Of a stretch of 64,000 bases of DNA, positions 50,881-63,988 are shown piece after piece; position 1 is the stretch's first letter; every line of letters begins with the position of its first letter. A model generated the notes under the pieces. It was not told where the DNA came from. It did no database searches and saw nothing but the letters and a program-made list of their open reading frames with translations. Source of the stretch: Spiroplasma turonicum. GTDB lineage: Bacteria; Bacillota_I; Bacilli_A; Mycoplasmatales; Mycoplasmataceae. The stretch spans positions 124,001-188,000 of the forward strand of contig NZ_CP012328.1 of the NCBI RefSeq assembly GCF_001262715.1. The letters are read 5' to 3'. Both the position numbers and the translations under genes were made by a program.

Positions 50881-51276
50881 ATGGAAGAATTATTTAAAAT
50901 ATTAGGAAAAATATTACAATTTATTTTTATTATTTTAATATTTGATTGAATTTTTGGCGGATCAAGACGCGCAGCAAGAAATTCAAGAAATACAAATAAT
51001 TATGATAATAACCAAAGTCATAACTCTTATGGAGATTATTCACATACAAATAAAGAAGATTCGACTTTTAAGGATTTTCAAAAACCTTCACAACTTGATG
51101 AAGCTTATAACGTATTAGGTTTGAATAAAAACGCTTCATTAAAAGAAGTGAAAAAAAAGTATATAGAATTAGCTAAAAAATACCATCCAGATAAAAATAA
51201 CTCATTAGAAGCTCAAGCTAAGATGACACAAATTAACAATGCTTATGACACTATACTACAACATATAACAAATTAA
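50881..51276 (+). CDS. Membrane-anchored J-domain protein
   Basis: 131 aa. An N-terminal hydrophobic helix (residues ~4-23, with a TGA Trp) and an Asn/Ser-rich linker precede a J domain: 'DEAYNVLGLNKNASLKEVKK', then 'YIELAKKYHPDKN' with the HPD triad that stimulates Hsp70. No zinc finger or client-binding domain follows, so it is a type III DnaJ relative that would recruit DnaK to the membrane. GGTTGG lies upstream, a weak Shine-Dalgarno. It lies in a run of small membrane genes before an ABC transporter. Confidence 0.85.
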
Positions 51277-51295
51277 TTATAACTCAGGTGTATTT

Positions 51296-51931
51296 ATGAA
51301 AAATAACAAAAAACTAATTATCAAAAGAACATTAATATTTTTATTGATATTAACCTTGTCAGCGTTAACACACGCTCAGGTTAGTTTTTTGAATATATTT
51401 TTTAAAATTTTAATTTTTTCAAGTCTATTTATTTTGTACTTATTTATAAGAATTAAATTTTGAAAAATTATAATACAAAAACATAGAATAATTAAAGACA
51501 TTTATACACAAAATTCTAATTTAAAGTTACCAAAAGATATATTTTATTTATGAATTAATATTTTTTTCTTTGTAGTTTTATCAATAAATAACTACGAAAA
51601 AAACTCTATTTATTTTGAACTAAAATTATTAGTTTTAGGATTTACTATATTTTGATATATTTTAATAGAACTAAGTTATTTAAAAAATATAACATTATTA
51701 TGTGTATTTGATAATATGTGAAAAATAATATTAAATTTAGTATGCTTAAGTATATTTAAAATTGTAAAACATATAAGAAAACTTAGTCTTGAAACTGCTC
51801 ATAAAATTATATTAATGATAAACTATTTCAAGTTTAGAAATATTTGCAAAAACTCAGCAATTGTTCATAAATTAAAAAACACTTTACTATTAAAAATAAA
51901 TTTAATTTCATTTGGAGACAATTTTAACTAA
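51296..51931 (+). CDS. Hypothetical membrane protein
   Basis: 211 aa with five TGA(Trp) codons. Four hydrophobic segments at about residues 10-26, 31-53, 80-98 and 110-130, then a basic helical tail. CAGGTG precedes the ATG. It follows the J-protein by 19 nt and precedes the ABC fusion by 44 nt. No family is recognised. Confidence 0.65.
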
Positions 51932-51975
51932 ATAGCTTTTTTAAAAATAAAAATTTTAGAAAGGACTATTTAATT

Positions 51976-53766
51976 ATGAACAATAAAGTTGCAATTAAAG
52001 TAAATGATTTAAACAAAAAATTTAAAAGTGGATATGGGATTAAAGATATAAATTTTACAGTAGAATATGGAAAAGTTTTTGGCTATTTAGGACCAAATGG
52101 TGCAGGTAAATCAACAACATTAAGAATCTTAATGGGATTCATGAAGTCAGATAAAGGTAATTCGACACTTAGTTATAATAAACAAGATAATAATGGAACT
52201 ACTGTTTCAATAGGGGAACTTATTTCATTAGATTCATGAACTGATTCAAGTAGAATTCAAAGAAGATTAGGTTATGTACCCGGGGAAATTGCCTTTCCAG
52301 TTCATATGACAGGAACTGATTTGTTAAAGCAAGTTTTTAAATTAAGAAATATGCAAGATTGAAATGTTGTAAAGAAATACATTGAGTATTGAGAATTCAA
52401 TCCAAATATTAAAATAAAAAAAATGTCAAAAGGTATGAAACAAAAAGTTGCATTGATAATTGCTTGGATGCACAACCCTGACATAATTGTATTAGATGAA
52501 CCCACAACAGGTTTAGACCCTTTAATGCAAGATAAGTTTATAAAACTTGTTAAAAAATCAAAAGAAGAGGGTAAAGCGATAATATTATCTTCACATATAT
52601 TTTCAGAAATTGAAAAAACATGTGATTATGTATCAATTATTAAAAGAGGAAAAATAATATCTACTATTAATATAAAAGATATTCAATATAACGAAGAAAA
52701 AAAATACGAAGTTTCTTTCAAAAAAGACATTTCAAATGAAGAAATAAAATTAGATTATTGAACAGTTACAGATAAATATAAAAACAATTATTTTATAACG
52801 GTAAAAAATAGTAATATTAATGATTTTCTAATGTTTTTATCAAAACATGATATAAACTTTGTAAAAGAACATCCATTAGATTTAGAACAATATTTTATGA
52901 AATACTATCAAAATGAAATTGAAAAAGATGTCATTAGTTCAGAAAATAATTATGTTCCAAAAAGAAAAAGTAATAAAGAATCTAAGGTATCTCTTGAGCT
53001 TGTAAAAGATACATCAAGAAAGTCACTATTTTTATGATTGTTTATGACGATCTTACCTATTGTTATGATTTTGGTTGCATTTGTTGTAGTTTTAAACAAC
53101 CCAGATATAAAAGAACAAATTGAATCAGGTAGAGCAACCTGAGGGGCAGTAATTAATAGACTTGTATTAAATATGATAGCAAGCTCAACAGGCATGGTTT
53201 ACTTATTAATGATGATTTATATATTAGTAACTGGAAATGGTTTAGTTGCAAGCGAGGTTGAAAAAGGAACCCTTGTCAATTTACTAACTACAAATCAATC
53301 AAGATCTAGTGTAATTCTTTGTAAAATGTTTACATTTATAGGATATATTTCTTTGAGTAATTTATTATTTTATATAACTACAATAATCGGGATTTTGTTA
53401 ACAGGACACAGTGATACTACTGATTTTAAATTAATAACAATGTATTTTTTAGGGTTATTTCTATTATTATTTTTAGTTTCTTCACTGAGTTTTTTAGCAA
53501 GTTGTTATTTCAACAAATCAGCATACTCTTTATCATTAGCAGGTGGATTAACAATTTTATTTTATGTATTATATTTCATAAGCCAAATAGATACATCAGT
53601 TAGTTTCTTTAAATATTTATCTATTAATTCATTATTTAGCACTAACTATACATCATTGGATCAATTAAAAGAATATTTAGCACAAGATATTGTAATGTTC
53701 TTTCTTGGTGTAACATTCTACTATCTAGGTTATAACATATTCATAAAAAAAGATTTACCTCTATAA
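51976..53766 (+). CDS. ABC transporter: ATPase fused to ABC-2 type permease
   Basis: 596 aa. The N-terminal ATPase has Walker A 'LGPNGAGKSTTL', a signature degenerate to 'MSKGMKQKVALI', Walker B 'DIIVLDEPTTGLDP' and 'ILSSHIFSEIE' (H-loop). From about residue 350 come six helices of an ABC-2 permease ('ASEVEKGTLVNLLTTNQSRS'). Usually the two are separate genes (YxlF/YxlG-like); here they are fused, so one gene could form a homodimeric exporter. The loop before helix 1 is Lys-rich. AAGGAC precedes the ATG. Substrate unknown. Confidence 0.88.
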
Positions 53767-53795
53767 TAAAATTAATTATATTTTTTAGAAAAAGT

Positions 53796-53823
53796 TTGAT
53801 AATTTTTTATTTTATAATATAAT
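53796..53823 (+). promoter_or_regulatory. Promoter of the dnaE leader RNA
   Basis: TTGATA at 53796-53801, 16-nt spacer, TATAAT at 53818-53823. The transcript would begin about 53830. Confidence 0.6.
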
Positions 53824-53829
53824 AAATTT

Positions 53830-53927
53830 GTTAGCAAATATTTTTGTTAACATATCAAAACTATAGATAAAAAATTGTTGATTTAAGATATGCTTATTGA
53901 CTAACCAAATAAAGTGGTTAGTTTTTT
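53830..53927 (+). ncRNA. Structured leader RNA with terminator, upstream of dnaE
   Basis: Hairpin 1: GTTAGCAAA / TTTGTTAAC (53830-53851). Hairpin 2: CATATC / GATATG (53851-53892) enclosing 30 nt. Terminator: ACTAACCA / TGGTTAGT (53900-53922) and T-tract to 53927. The GTTAG of hairpin 1 can also pair with CTAAC in the terminator stem, an antiterminator-like switch. dnaE starts 45 nt later with a weak -10 of its own (TAAAAT at 53946). It is either an attenuator or a free small RNA. No known class is recognised. Confidence 0.5.
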
Positions 53928-53972
53928 ATTTCTAATAATGTAATGTAAAATATTTGTAGAAGAGGTTTTTTT

Positions 53973-56957
53973 ATGAAATATACAAATTTATTGGGTGTCC
54001 AATCTTGTTATAATTTTCTTAATTCTACAATTAAAATTTCAGATTATATTGAATTTTTAATAAGAAATAATATTAAAGCTGCATTTTATGCAGATGAAAA
54101 TGTAATGTATGGAGCTTTTGAGTTTTACGATTTATGTAAAAAAAATAAAATTAAACCTATAATTGGTTTAAAAATAACTATCGAAAGCTCAGAAATATAT
54201 TTGTATTCAAAAAATAATAAAGGTTATAAAAATCTAATTATAGCCTCTTCTTTAATTCAAGAAAAAATTGATATGAACAAAGAGTTTGGAATAGCTGATA
54301 TACTAGAATTAATAGATGACAACTTATTTGTTGTAGTAAAATCAGAAAGTATTAAACTTATTGATTCTATAATTTCAAAAGTTAAAGAAGATAACTTTTT
54401 TTATGGTGTTGATTGTGTATTAAATAATAATAACAATAACAATATAATCTATGTTAATTCTATTAATTACTTATATAAAAACGATTTTGAGAGCTATAAA
54501 GCTTTATTTGCTTTAAAAAATAATAATAGTTTTGATAATGTTGATATAAAAAATAACCTTTATTATATTGATAATTTAGAGTTAGAAAAAGTTATCGATA
54601 TAAAAATACATAATCATAATTTAGAAAGAATAATCAATAATGTAGAAGATAATGTAATTGAAGAAAACACAAAACATTTTTTAAAGTATGAAAATGCAAA
54701 AAAAATGCCCTCTGATTCATACTTACGTTTTATATGTGAACAAAACCTTGATGAGTATATTGATAATAATAAAATTGATAATAAAAGTATTTATAAAAAT
54801 AGATTAAGTTATGAATTAGATACAATTTTTAAAATGGGATTTTCTGATTATTTTCTTATTGTGTTTGATTTAATTACTAAAGCTAAAGAAATGAACATAT
54901 TATATGGACCTGGAAGAGGTTCAGCAGCAGGGAGCTTAGTATCATTCTTATTAAATATTACAAAATTAGATCCAATTAAGTGAAATTTAATCTTTGAAAG
55001 ATTTTTAAATATTGAAAGGGTAACATTACCTGACATCGATTTAGATTTTCAAGATGATAGGCGTGATGAACTTTTAGAATATTTATTTAATAAGTATGGA
55101 AAATATCATTTCGCAACTATTAGTACGTTTCAAACAATTGGTGTAAAAAATGCTTTAAGAGATTGTGCGAGAGTACTAGAATTACCATTAAATGATGTTA
55201 ATGAAATGACAAAGTATATCTCTAATGAAAATATGTTAGATCTAGAGAAAGCATTATTAGAAAATAAAACATTAAGCATGTATAAAGTCAAATATCCAAA
55301 ACTTTTTGAAATTTCTAAACTACTTATTGGTTTACCAAGACAATCAGGAACTCATGCTGCTGGTGTTGTATTTTGTGATTTGAAAATCAATGAGGTAGTA
55401 CCTATTAAGGTTGGTATAAATGGTATTTTACAAACTCAATATCCTATGAATTATCTTGAAAGAATTGGATTAATTAAAACTGATATTTTAGGTTTAAGAA
55501 ATTTAACAATTTTACAAGATGTATTAAAGTTAATTCATAAAGATAAAAACATAAAGATTGACTTATATAATATCCCTTTAAATGACGAAGCTACTTTCAA
55601 AACCTTAAATGAAGGAAATACTTCTGGAATATTTCAACTTGAATCTAAAGGTATGACCGATTTACTTGTAAAAATGAATGTCTCTTCAGTAAATGATATT
55701 GCTTTAACAAGTGCTTTATTCAGGCCTGGACCTCAAGATAATATAAAAGTGTTTTTAGATAGAAAAAATGGTATTGAAAAAAACTATATTATTAATGAAG
55801 ATTTAAATGATATTTTAGAAAGCACTAACGGTATAATTATTTATCAAGAACAAGTATTAGAAATACTTAAAAAAATTGCTGGTTTTTCATATAATAAGGC
55901 TGATCTAATTAGGAGAGCTATAAGTAAAAAAAATTATGATTTAATAAAACAAGAAGCAAGTAATTTTATTGAGTGCTCAAAATTAAGGGGTTACTCGGAA
56001 GAAGCGTCAAGTGAATTATGAAATTATATAGAAAAGTTTGCAAGCTATGGTTTTAATAAATCACATGCAATCGCTTATTCTCTTATAAGTTATTGAATGG
56101 CCTATTTAAAAACTCATTTTAAATCTAATTTTTATTGTTGTCTTTTAAACAGTGTTATTAGAAATGAAGATAAAACAAGACAATATATTGAAGAATTAAA
56201 GAGAGATAATTTTATAATTACTGCCCCATCATTAAGAAAACCATATATTAATTATCAAAGTAAAGGTACAATAATATATATGCCATTAAGCGTAATTAAG
56301 TACATAGGTCCTGAATTCTTAAAAAGAATTAAAGAAGTATATAAAAAGGACAAATTGATATTTGAAAATCCACTATTACTTTTGAGTAATTTACAAGAAA
56401 CAACTTTAAATGAACAAAAATATTTAGCACTTGTATATAGTGGTGCCTTTGATAAATACAATCTATCTAGAAAAAGCTTAGTTAAATATAAAGAAGAAGT
56501 ATTTAATTTGATAAAAAGTTATAAACAAATTAATGATAATAAATTAATTTTAGATTTACCAATTATAAAAGATAACGAAGAAGAATTATTAAGTTATGAA
56601 AAAGAATACATTGGTTTTTATATATCATCCCACCCTATTATTAGAATTAGAAAAAATATTAAAAATATAAAAAAACTAACCATTTTAAAAATGATCAACT
56701 CACCTAATATGGATGTAAATTCAGTTGTTTATTTAGAAAACATTATTACAAAAGTTGATAAAAATAATAATGAAATGGCATTTATTTCATGTTCTGATGA
56801 AACAATGACAATTGAAGTAACAGTATTTTCAAGTATTTATAAATCTATTAAATCTAAGTTAGAGAAAGGTTCTTATTATATAATCTCTATAAAGACACAA
56901 TTGTATAAAAATAAAATTACATATAGTATTGGTAACTTTATTGAGAAAGTAAAATAG
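53973..56957 (+). CDS. dnaE: DNA polymerase III alpha subunit, DnaE type
   Basis: 994 aa in one frame across TGA(Trp) codons. 'GPGRGSAAGSLVSFLL' and 'LPDIDLDFQDD' hold the palm-domain motifs and catalytic Asp residues; 'RQSGTHAAGVVF' and 'FRPGPQDNIKVF' follow. The PHP domain has lost its metal ligands ('TNLLGVQSCY' for HxH), as in Bacillus DnaE, so no proofreading is expected. A short OB region closes the protein. In Firmicutes DnaE extends primers beside PolC. The gene precedes polA by 11 nt. GAGG lies before the ATG. Confidence 0.93.
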
Positions 56958-56968
56958 AAAAGGTATTT

Positions 56969-59656
56969 ATGGAAAAATATTTATTAGTAGATGGCAACTC
57001 ATTATTATTCAGAGCTTTTTATAGTTCATTTGGAAGAGTTACATTAACAACAACTTCTGGATTACCAACAAATGCGGTTTATTCATTTATAAACATGTTA
57101 TTTAATTTAAATAACAACTATAACTATGATTGCATATTAGTAGCTTTTGATAAAGGTAAAAAAACTTTTCGTCATGATAAATTACCATCATATAAAGAAG
57201 GTAGACAAAAAACACCACCAGAACTTGTAACTCAATTTCCAATAGTAAGAGAATTTCTATCTGCTGCAAAAATTAGTTGGTATGAGATTGAAAACTATGA
57301 AGCAGATGACATTATAGGTACAATGTCAAAGAAACTTGAATCTAAAGATGATGTTTTAATACATATACTTACAAGTGATCAAGATATGTATCAGCTTATT
57401 TCAGATAAGACATTTATTTTATCTCCACAAACTGGAACAAGTGATTTAATAATTTATGATAAAAACCAACTAAAAGAAAAGTGAGGGATTTCACCTGAAC
57501 AAGTTACTGATTACAAAGGTTTAAGAGGTGATCAATCTGATAATATAAAAGGCGTACCAGGAATCGGAGAAAAAACAGCAAAAGAACTTCTTAATGAGTT
57601 TGAAAACTTAGAAAGTATCTATGAAAACATTGATAAAATTAAAGGTGCCAAAAAAGTAAAGCTAGAAACTTATAAAGAAGATGCATTCTTATCTAAAGAA
57701 ATAGCAACAATATTTTTAGATGTTAATATAGATTTTAACTTGCATTGTTCAAACATAGATTATGAATCCTTAAAACCTTTTTTACAAAAGTATGAAATGA
57801 ATTCATTAGTAAAAAAATATTGTTTAAATTTAATAAAAGAGGAAGATGAACCTAATGTAGATTATAAGGTTGTCAATGAATGAAATGATTCATATTCCGA
57901 TTATGAAAATTCTATATATATTGAATTGTTAAATGATAATTATCACTTACCAGATGTTGTAGGTTTTTCTATTAGTAATTCTAAAGGAAATTTCTATTTT
58001 GATAATATTGGTAATGATGAAGTAAACTTATTTAATTGAAAACAAAATAGAATTGATGAAGGATTCCAAAAGTTTTTACTAAATAATAAATTTAATAGTT
58101 ATGATATTAAGAAAACAATTATTACATTAAATAAGCTTGGTTATAAAGTGAATGATGATAACTTTATTTATGATATGATGCTAGCTTCATATGTTTTAAA
58201 TTCTGGAGTTAAATCTAATTTTGAATCGCATACTTTATTAATAAAACCAGATACTGATATAAAAACATTTGAAGAAGTTTTCGGCAAAGGTGCAAAAAAA
58301 ACCAAAGAAGTTGATAATAAATTAAAACAAGAATATCTAGTGAAGAAATCAGTTTTAATAAAAGATTTAAAGCAACTAACTCTTGAAAGATTATCAGAGT
58401 CCCAACAACTTGAATTATATCAAGAAATAGAGCTACCATTTTCTAAAGTACTTATTAGCATGGAATTAGAAGGTATATTAATTGATAAAGCTGAACTTAA
58501 TAATCAATCAATAAACATATTAGACAAAATTAATGAATTAGAATTGGTTTTAAGAAATGCTTTTAAAGATTATATTGATTCTGATTTTAATATTAATTCA
58601 CCTAAACAACTTAAAGAACTTCTATATGATAAATTAAATTTACCTGACTTAAATAAAGGTAGTACAGATAAAGAAACTCTTGAAAAGTTAGTAGACTATA
58701 ATAATGAAGTAGAAAAAATTTTATTATTAAGAAAGTATCAAAAATTATACTCTACATATTTAAAAGGTTTTGAGAAATATATTTATAGCGATAAAAAAAT
58801 ACATACTATTTTTAATCAAACTTTAACAACTACTGGAAGGTTAAGCTCAGTTTATCCAAATATACAAAATATATCTATAAGAGATGAAATGCAAAAAGAG
58901 TTCAGAAAAATATTTATATGTGAAGAAGGATTTACCTTTTTAAGTTTTGACTATTCTCAAATAGAGTTAAGAGTTCTTGCTGATGTAGCAAATGTAAGCA
59001 GTTTATTAACTTCTTTTAAAAATAACAAAGACATTCACGAAGAAGCTGCTAGAAAAATATTTGGATTAGACGACAATGTTGAAGTTTCAAAAGATATGAG
59101 AAGAATTGCAAAAACATTTAACTTTGGAATTTTATATGGACTTAGTGATTTTGGGTTGGCTAAAGATTTAAATATATCAATTAAAGAAGCCAAAGAGTTC
59201 ATAACAAGTTATTATGAATCTTTTCCAGAAATTTTAGATTTTAAAAAACAAACAATAGATTTTGCAAAGAAAAACTTATTTGTTTCAACAATGGCTAATA
59301 GAAGAAGATATATACACGAACTACAAAGTTCAAACTTTATGATCAAGCAATTTGGAGAAAGAGCTGCAGTAAATGCTGTTATTCAAGGCACTGCTGCAGA
59401 TATTCTTAAAGTTGCTATGATAAATATTTTTAAAAATTACAAGAGTGATAAAAATATAAAAATGATAGCACAGATTCACGATGAAATAATATTTATAATT
59501 AAAGAAAGTCTTGAAAATGATTTTATAAAAAGTCTTGAAAGTTATATGTTAGAAGCTTATGATATAATTTTAAAATCTTATAATAATAATAGAGAGTCTA
59601 GAGTAAAATTAGAAGTTAATTATTCAAAAGGTAAAAATTGATTATTACTTAAATAA
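56969..59656 (+). CDS. polA: DNA polymerase I
   Basis: 895 aa. Residues 1-290 are the 5'-3' exonuclease ('LLVDGNSLLFRAFYS', 'EADDIIGTM', 'GVPGIGEKTAKELL'). The middle proofreading domain looks degenerate: the first Asp-x-Glu motif reads 'YIELLND'. The polymerase carries motif A 'LSFDYSQIELRVLA', motif B 'RRIAKTFNFGILYGLS' and motif C 'QIHDEIIF'. It processes Okazaki fragments and fills gaps. The stop is TAA at 59654 after TGA(Trp) at 59639. It is coupled to mutM downstream by 10 nt. Confidence 0.95.
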
Positions 59657-59666
59657 GGAGTAAATT

Positions 59667-60500
59667 ATGCCAGAACTTCCTGAAGTAGAAACAGTAGTTA
59701 ACATTTTAAAAAAGAGTGTTATTGGTAAAAAAATTAAAAGTGTAAGCATTTTCTATAATAAACTTCTAAAAACTAATATTTCGATTGAGGAGTTTAGGAA
59801 TAGATTAAAAAATAGAGTAATAGAAAATATTTCAAGAATAGGTAAATATATTATTTTTGATTTAGGTAATGATGTTCTAATAAGTCATTTAAGAATGGAA
59901 GGTAAATGATTTTTTATTAATGACTTATCATTGATAAACGAAAAACATATTGAAGCAATATTTTATTTCGAAGATAATTATATGCTTGTATATCACGATA
60001 CTAGAAAATTTGGTACCTTCAACTTAGAAACTAAAGAAAGTTATCTTGTTGTTGATCCATTAAAAAAACTAGGCCCTGAACCATTTAATGAAGTTGTTGA
60101 TGGAAATTATATTTATAATTCAATGCATAAATCAAATAAGTTTATTAAAACTGTTTTATTGGATCAAACTAAAATATCAGGAATAGGAAATATATATGCT
60201 GATGAAATATTATTTGATGCAGGAATAAATCCGGAGAGAAAAGCTTCATCACTATCGTTAAAAGATTATAATTTGATTTATAATTCTAGTAAAAAAATAT
60301 TAAAAAGAGCAATTGAACTTGGTGGCTCTACTATAAGCACTTATAAAGCTGGTCATGGTATATCAGGAAAATTTCAAAATGAACTTAAAGTCCATCTAAG
60401 AAAGGATCAATGTTGTTATAATTGCAACTCAAAGATAATTAAAAAGAAAGTTAATGGTAGAGGTACATATATTTGTTTGAATTGTCAAAAAATATATTAA
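59667..60500 (+). CDS. mutM: Formamidopyrimidine-DNA glycosylase
   Basis: 277 aa. The mature N-terminus 'PELPEVETVV' with catalytic Pro2 and Glu3 is clear, then 'HLRMEGKW', and the C-terminal zinc finger 'CYNC...CLNCQK' with 'KKVNGRGTYICLNC'. It removes 8-oxoguanine from DNA. polA-mutM adjacency is common in Firmicutes. AAGGAG precedes the ATG. One TGA(Trp) at 59909. Confidence 0.96.
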
Positions 60501-60504
60501 TATG

Positions 60505-60524
60505 TGGATAACTTAGGTTATCCA
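60505..60524 (+). terminator. Hairpin after mutM
   Basis: TGGATAAC / GTTATCCA 8-bp stem with TTAG loop. The T-tract is short (ATTATTTT). Confidence 0.5.
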
Positions 60525-60650
60525 TTATTTTATGGGTAATTATGATAAAAGTTATTAACATTGGATTAGGTATTTTATTAAATAATACTAAATCTATTTA
60601 TTTTATTTAAATATATAAATAATATTTAAATATAGTGGAGGATAGCAATC
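60525..60650 (+). other. Intergenic region before dnaB
   Basis: Very AT-rich. It contains an imperfect hairpin GATTAGGTATT / AATACTAAATC (about 60564-60595, one mismatch) and palindromic ATTTAAATATATAAATA-like repeats. No gene seen. GGAGG at 60637-60641 serves dnaB. Confidence 0.35.
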
Positions 60651-61892
60651 TTGGATTTTTATGATTACAAAGTTGGTCTTAATAATATAATAGAAAGACC
60701 AAGTACAAAAATATTAACATATTTATATCAACCAATAATTGGTTTTGAAGCAATTACTATTTATAGAACTTTGTTTGAAGAATGATTAATATCAAAAGAT
60801 ATTAATAATTTTAAGCTTAAAATCAATAGATTATTTAATATAACAGGTTTAAACCAAGAATTATATTTCGATAGTATTAAAAAATTAGAGGCAGTAGGTT
60901 TAATGAAAACTTTAGTAAATGCAAAAAAAGAGTACTATTTATTCACATTAAACTCACCACTTGAACCTATTAATTTTTTTAATAGCAATATCTTAAATAG
61001 TTATCTATATTCAAAAGTTGGTAAAACAGATTATGAACTTTTAAGATTTATATTCAGAGATGATAATAAAATAAATAATAATAGTGAATGTGTAGATATA
61101 TCATCATCTTTTAATGATGTTTTTGATAATGTTATTATAGAAGATGAAATGTTAAAAAGTACTTATTTAAAACCTAAACCTTCAAAAGATTTAATAGTTT
61201 CTGAAAAAACATTAATAAAAATAAAAAATATGTTGATTGAAAATTGCATAAAATTCAAAATAAGCAATTCAATGTTTAAAGAATGAATAAATGAAATCTT
61301 TCTTTTATTCAGGATAAACGAAAGTATGTTTATAGATTTAATTTTAAAATTTAATAAAAACATAATTAGTGAAAAAGATAAAAACCCGTTATTTTCATTT
61401 ATATCTTATGAGCTAAAAAGAAAACTACATAGTGTTTCTAATACATTTTTTGATATTAAGTCAACAATTATTGAAAAAAAGAACATAAAAATAAAGGAAA
61501 TGGAAACAATAGATGCCCAACAATATATGATGGCCTTGCTATCTACAGAAATGTTAAATGAATCTCAAAAAGAACTAATTAAAGAGTTATCGCTTAAGTA
61601 TAAATTAAGAGATAGTGTTATAAACTGTTTATTAGAGTTTTCATATTTAAAAAATGAAAAAAATATAGTTGCAAATTATATTTACAAAATAGCAAAGTCT
61701 TTGAATGAAAATCAAATTAAAACAGCAGAGGATGCTATGCAATATTTAATCACAGCACACAAAAATTCTAGAGTTATAAAACCCAAAAATCAAATAGTTG
61801 AAAATAGTTATCAAAATAAACCAACAAAGGATTATAAAATTAATGTCGATAATGATGTTAAATTAGATCTTTCATTATGAGGGGACTTGTAA
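60651..61892 (+). CDS. dnaB: Replication initiation and membrane attachment protein DnaB (Bacillus type)
   Basis: 413 aa starting with TTG, chosen because GTGGAGG lies 9 nt upstream and no ATG in frame occurs nearby. 'ILTYLYQPIIGFEAITIY' matches the N-terminal domain of Bacillus DnaB, and the C-terminal DnaD-like part ends near residue 370. It remodels the origin and helps load the replicative helicase with DnaI. TGA(Trp) codons at 60782, 61284 and 61878; stop TAA at 61890, overlapping dnaI by one base. Confidence 0.82.
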
Positions 61893-62791
61893 TGGATAGT
61901 GATTTATTATTTAAATTTAAAAATGATTCTCAAATTTGTAAATTTATAAATAAGTTTAAAATTTCTGATGAAATACTTATTAAAAACTCAAATATATTAG
62001 AAACATTTTTAAATGAATTCACAATTTGTAAGTCTAATGAACCATTATCAAAGTGTAAACAAATAATGAAAGGTATTCAACAAAAGTTATCATATAAAAA
62101 CAAGTTATTTTACATAACTAGTGAAAACTGTAACCATTGAAAATATGAGCACAAATACTATAATATGGACAAAAATATTATATATTGTGATTATGATAAA
62201 AGTGAAATTAGATCAACTCTTCAAGAATTTGTGGCTAATAATGATAATTATAAAATGGACCCATCTTTAAAAAACTTCTTAAATGAATTTGCAAAAGTTA
62301 AAAATAATAAAGATTTTAAAGGGTTTTATTTATATGGTAATCCAGGAATTGGTAAAACCTACATTTTAAAATTAGTTGCAAATACACATGCTATGTGAAA
62401 CGAGAAGGTTATATTTGTATCTGTTAATAAACTTATAAAAAGTATAAAAGATTCTTTTAATAACAATGAAGATAATTTCAATAATTATTTTTTTGATAAT
62501 TGTTGTGATGTTGAAGTGCTAATTCTTGATGATATAGGTGGAGAGATGGTTAGTGATTGAAGCCGAGATGAAATATTATTTGGGTTATTAAATTATAGAA
62601 TGGAAAAAAAGCTAAAGACTTATTTTAGTTCAAATTTCTCTATAATTGATTTAGAAAACAACTATATTAACAATAAAAATAAAAATAATGGTCAATTGAT
62701 TTTTGATAAAGTTAAAACTAAAAGGTTTACGGAAAGAATAAAGGCACTTGCATATTTTATAAACCTAAGAGGAGAAAATAAAAGGTACTAG
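61892..62791 (+). CDS. dnaI: Primosomal protein DnaI, helicase loader
   Basis: 299 aa. The ATG at 61892 overlaps the dnaB stop (TAATG). The N-terminal ~120 residues carry Cys/His (C...C..H) as in the zinc domain of DnaI. The AAA+ domain has Walker A 'GNPGIGKTYIL', Walker B 'VLILDDIGGE' and sensor 'YFSSNFS'. It loads the replicative helicase at the origin. TGA(Trp) codons at 62138, 62396 and 62558. dnaB-dnaI order is standard in Firmicutes. Confidence 0.92.
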
Positions 62792-62909
62792 TAGAAAAAT
62801 TTCCAATTTTATTCACATATATAAAATATATAGAAAAAATTATAGCATATCTCTTTAAAAGTATTAATAAATAGGGTGTAAAATTAGTAGGTGAAAGGAA
62901 ATTAAAACA

Positions 62910-63923
<1,014 letters not shown>

Positions 63924-63935
63924 TTAATATAAAAT

Positions 63936-63988
63936 AACATATTTCTTTTAATATATTTAATTATTTAGTTAAAAGAGATATGTTTTTT
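63936..63988 (+). terminator. Terminator of gapA
   Basis: A 16-bp stem with one internal mismatch region, AACATATTTCTTTTAA / TTAAAAGAGATATGTT, a 17-nt loop and a T-tract. Confidence 0.75.

Noticed and set aside
60525-60650. AT-rich palindromes before dnaB as a replication origin
   Set aside because: No DnaA boxes were recognised and dnaA/dnaN are not nearby.
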